From contig NZ_CP058627.1 in NCBI RefSeq assembly GCF_013403565.1, positions 2,542,001 to 2,606,000 on the forward strand: a stretch of DNA of 64,000 bases, given 5' to 3'. This document shows, one piece after another, positions 62,288 through 64,000 of the stretch; positions within the stretch are counted from its first letter, which is position 1, and each line of letters begins with the position of its first letter. The translations under genes were made by a program, and so were the position numbers. Below the pieces are notes generated by a model. It worked only from the letters and a program-made list of their open reading frames with translations, did no database searches and was not told the origin of the DNA. This DNA comes from Chitinibacter bivalviorum (lineage in GTDB: Bacteria; Pseudomonadota; Gammaproteobacteria; Burkholderiales; Chitinibacteraceae).

Positions 62288-62512
62288 ATGAGCGCACCGC
62301 AAAAAAACAACCCGCAACACGGTATTACGCTGGAGCAAATGCTGACTGATCTGGTCGATCATTTTGGCTGGAAAGGCCTGCACAAGCAGATTCCACTGCA
62401 GTGCTTTTTTAACGAGCCATCGATTAAATCCAGCCTGAAATTCCTGCGCCGCACGCCGTGGGCGCGGGAAAAAGTCGAGGCGCTAGATGCCAGCTTGCGC
62501 GGCAAGGGCTAA
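62288..62512 (+). CDS. VF530-type DNA-binding protein (DUF2132)
   Basis: 74 aa. [61 protein letters not shown] matches the VF530/DUF2132 family along its whole length, a small helical protein with a SAP-like DNA-binding fold. Role unknown. Confidence 0.88.
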   Translation: MSAPQKNNPQHGITLEQMLTDLVDHFGWKGLHKQIPLQCFFNEPSIKSSLKFLRRTPWAREKVEALDASLRGKG

Positions 62513-62524
62513 ATCGCACGGCAC

Positions 62525-62803
62525 TTAGTGTTTAAGCGCTTCCAGAATCGACGTCGGCGTTTCGTGCTCGGCCATCACCAAGCGCAAGCGGTTAAACGCG
62601 GCGGCGGCCTCTTCGGGGTATTTCCCAAACGACGTCAGATTGCTGTGCTTCCAGCCTGCGGCGTGCAAGACCTGATTGCGAAATTTAGGGCCATCAAGCT
62701 GCCCTTCGGCCATTTGCAACAAAGCCCGCTCAATCAATACATGCGGAAATGGGTCGCGTGAAATGGTACTGAAATGCTGCGGTAGAATTTCGTTAAATTG
62801 CAT
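62525..62803 (-). CDS. hypothetical protein, 92 aa
   Basis: 92 aa, no signal, helical. Distinct segments FNEILPQHFSTISRDPFPHVLIERALLQMAEGQLDGPKFRNQVL and GWKHSNLTSFGKYPEEAAAAFNRLRLV. Not a family I recognise. Convergent with the VF530-type gene 12 bp away. Confidence 0.6.
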   Translation of the reverse strand: MQFNEILPQHFSTISRDPFPHVLIERALLQMAEGQLDGPKFRNQVLHAAGWKHSNLTSFGKYPEEAAAAFNRLRLVMAEHETPTSILEALKH

Positions 62804-62874
62804 GATGACACCTAGAAACGCGATCGTGAGTATCTGTATCTAAGGCTATTTTCAGGCAATTTGCCAACTCAAAA

Positions 62875-63837
62875 TCAGTTTTTACTGATACTAAAGCGCC
62901 AAGCGACGATGCGGCTGATTTTTTGCCCTTGCGCCATGTCTAGCGTTTTCACATCGTGCGCCCCGACGCCGCGCAGCGCCTTATAAATCGGCGGCAAATT
63001 ATCGATTTTTGACACCAAAGTCGTAAACCAGCCCACCTGCGTGGCAAAGTGTTTGCTTTCCAAAATCATCTGCGTGATGAATTTCACCTCACCGCCTTCG
63101 CACCATAATTCATTGTTTTGGCCAGCAAAATTGAGCTTTGGGGTTTTGTCCGCTTTATTGGCCAAACCTAAATTACGCAATTTGCGGTTCGAACCCGCCG
63201 CCGCATCGGCGGCTGAGGCATGAAATGGCGGGTTGCACAGCGTGAAATCGAAATATTCGTCAGCGCCAATAATGCCGTTAAAAATATGCCGTGTCGCACT
63301 TTGCAGCCGTGCGTCCAAGCCACCCGCCAACACCGCGTTATTGGCAAAAATCTGCGCTGCATTTTTCACCGCCACCGGGTCGATATCCGAGCCGACAAAG
63401 TGCCAGCCATAGCTCGCCCGCCCCAGCATCGGGTAAATCGCATTGGCGCCCACGCCAATATCCAGCCCTCGCACCGCATCGCCCCGTGGAATTTCCCCTG
63501 TTTCACTCGCCAATAAATCGGCTAGGGTATGGATGTAATCAGCCCGTCCAGGAATGGGTGGACATAAATACCCCTCAGGCGTATCCCAAGTCGTAATGCC
63601 ATAAAAATGCGCCAGCAAAGCGCGATTGAGCGCCTTCACCGCCTGCGGGTCGGCAAAATCAATGCTGTCATCGCCATAGGCATTCTTGGCGACAAATTGC
63701 GCCAACTCACTGCTCGCCGCAATCAAGGCGGCAAAGTCATAGCGGCCTTGATGTTGGTTGCGCGAATGCAGGCTTGCTTTATTCGCGGCTTTGGGAGCTT
63801 TGATGGTCGCAGTTTTTTTGGGGGCGAATTTGGACAT
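62875..63837 (-). CDS. rlmF: 23S rRNA (adenine-1618-N6)-methyltransferase
   Basis: 320 aa from the ATG at 63837 (MSKFAPKKTATIK); an earlier start at 63864 is unlikely. SAM-binding GLDIGVGANAIYPMLG (about 135-150) and the adenine-N6 motif NPPFHAS (about 210), with NRALLAHFYGITTWDTPEGYLCPPIPGRADYIH characteristic of RlmF. Modifies A1618 of 23S rRNA. Confidence 0.93.
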   Translation of the reverse strand: MSKFAPKKTATIKAPKAANKASLHSRNQHQGRYDFAALIAASSELAQFVAKNAYGDDSIDFADPQAVKALNRALLAHFYGITTWDTPEGYLCPPIPGRADYIHTLADLLASETGEIPRGDAVRGLDIGVGANAIYPMLGRASYGWHFVGSDIDPVAVKNAAQIFANNAVLAGGLDARLQSATRHIFNGIIGADEYFDFTLCNPPFHASAADAAAGSNRKLRNLGLANKADKTPKLNFAGQNNELWCEGGEVKFITQMILESKHFATQVGWFTTLVSKIDNLPPIYKALRGVGAHDVKTLDMAQGQKISRIVAWRFSISKN

Positions 63838-63971
63838 GGCGGTGTGGAGTACAAAACAAGGCATCAGCCTAACAGAAAAAACGTCCTACTTGCGCCAAAA
63901 CACACACAGTACGCGCACGGGCTGCTAGACTTGTCCGCTATTTTGTTTTGCGAAATGTGAAGGGTATAAAA

Positions 63972-64000
63972 ATGAGCAGCACGCGTGTTTTAACCGGGAT
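63972..64000 (+). CDS. trpS: tryptophan-tRNA ligase, N-terminal start (cut by window edge)
   Basis: Only the first nine codons and part of the tenth are visible: MSSTRVLTG(I), after a GAAGGG ribosome site. The RVLTG start is characteristic of betaproteobacterial TrpS (catalytic loop with TTTGTPHLGN would follow). The call rests on this short stretch alone. Confidence 0.6.

Noticed and set aside
63961..63971. GGGTATA just before trpS as a ninth repeat copy
   Set aside because: Only the left half-motif is visible before the start codon, and no matching right end is present in the window.

Overview
The window looks like chromosomal DNA of a chemoheterotrophic betaproteobacterium, most likely in the Neisseriales (Chitinibacter/Deefgea/Chromobacterium-type). 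That is inferred from the SPOR-dsbA gene pair, the trpS start at the right edge, moderate GC with compact short operons, a PHB-type 3-hydroxybutyrate dehydrogenase and several c-di-GMP and two-component proteins. Species cannot be fixed by reading alone. Most of the window is housekeeping or metabolic core sequence with little clutter. The main exception is a small integrated element at a tRNA-Thr gene (13740-18637).

Layout. 1-1522: end of a 3-hydroxybutyrate dehydrogenase and a patatin-like hydrolase. 1605-5052: a Cpx-like envelope-stress module: histidine kinase and regulator facing a Spy/CpxP-like protein and a Ser/Thr-rich protein, both preceded by TTTAC-N5-TTTAC (GTAAA-N5-GTAAA) boxes. 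5146-13664: Gfo/Idh oxidoreductase, ElaA-type acetyltransferase with a YkgJ cysteine-cluster protein, an orphan cache-type kinase, argH, a DUF924 protein, two small exported proteins and a Crp/Fnr regulator. 13740-18637: the element, bounded by a 51-bp duplication of the tRNA-Thr 3' part. It carries an AlpA-like regulator, an AT-rich 301-aa cargo gene of unknown function, a GC-rich hairpin-dense non-coding block, a winged-helix/nuclease-like gene and a tyrosine integrase. 18725-23465: imelysin / di-heme oxidoreductase / imelysin / DUF1513 operon, probably iron-linked. 23690-25098: SPOR protein and DsbA. 25290-32668: a 2082-aa PAS/GAF hybrid kinase with a C-terminal EAL domain plus its response regulator.

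32898-42905: sedolisin (S53) lipoprotein, class III nucleotide cyclase, NadR-like kinase with PnuC, fatty acid cis/trans isomerase, YjjP/YjjB-type exporter, PAS-GGDEF protein with a GntR-like regulator. 43094-47613: SbtA/SbtB-type bicarbonate transport pair, DedA protein, two tRNA-Lys genes, glyoxalase I, NhaD antiporter. 48099-56488: phosphoketolase with unusual codon use, an inositol-monophosphatase-like enzyme, small unknowns, an AraC regulator and an 800-aa surface lipoprotein. 56661-64000: AmmeMemoRadiSam pair (with a MEMO-AMMECR1 fusion), an exported SCPU-domain protein, a B12-binding radical SAM protein, VF530-type protein, rlmF and the start of trpS.

Two signals cut across gene boundaries. 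First, a family of at least eight 51-56-bp imperfect palindromes (GGGTATA ... TATACCC ends) lies between genes, often touching a stop codon. Second, a 21-bp motif (ATGTAGT-N5-TACGTAGTA) occurs in two distant divergent promoter regions. These and the structured block of the tRNA-Thr element are the parts most worth a second look.
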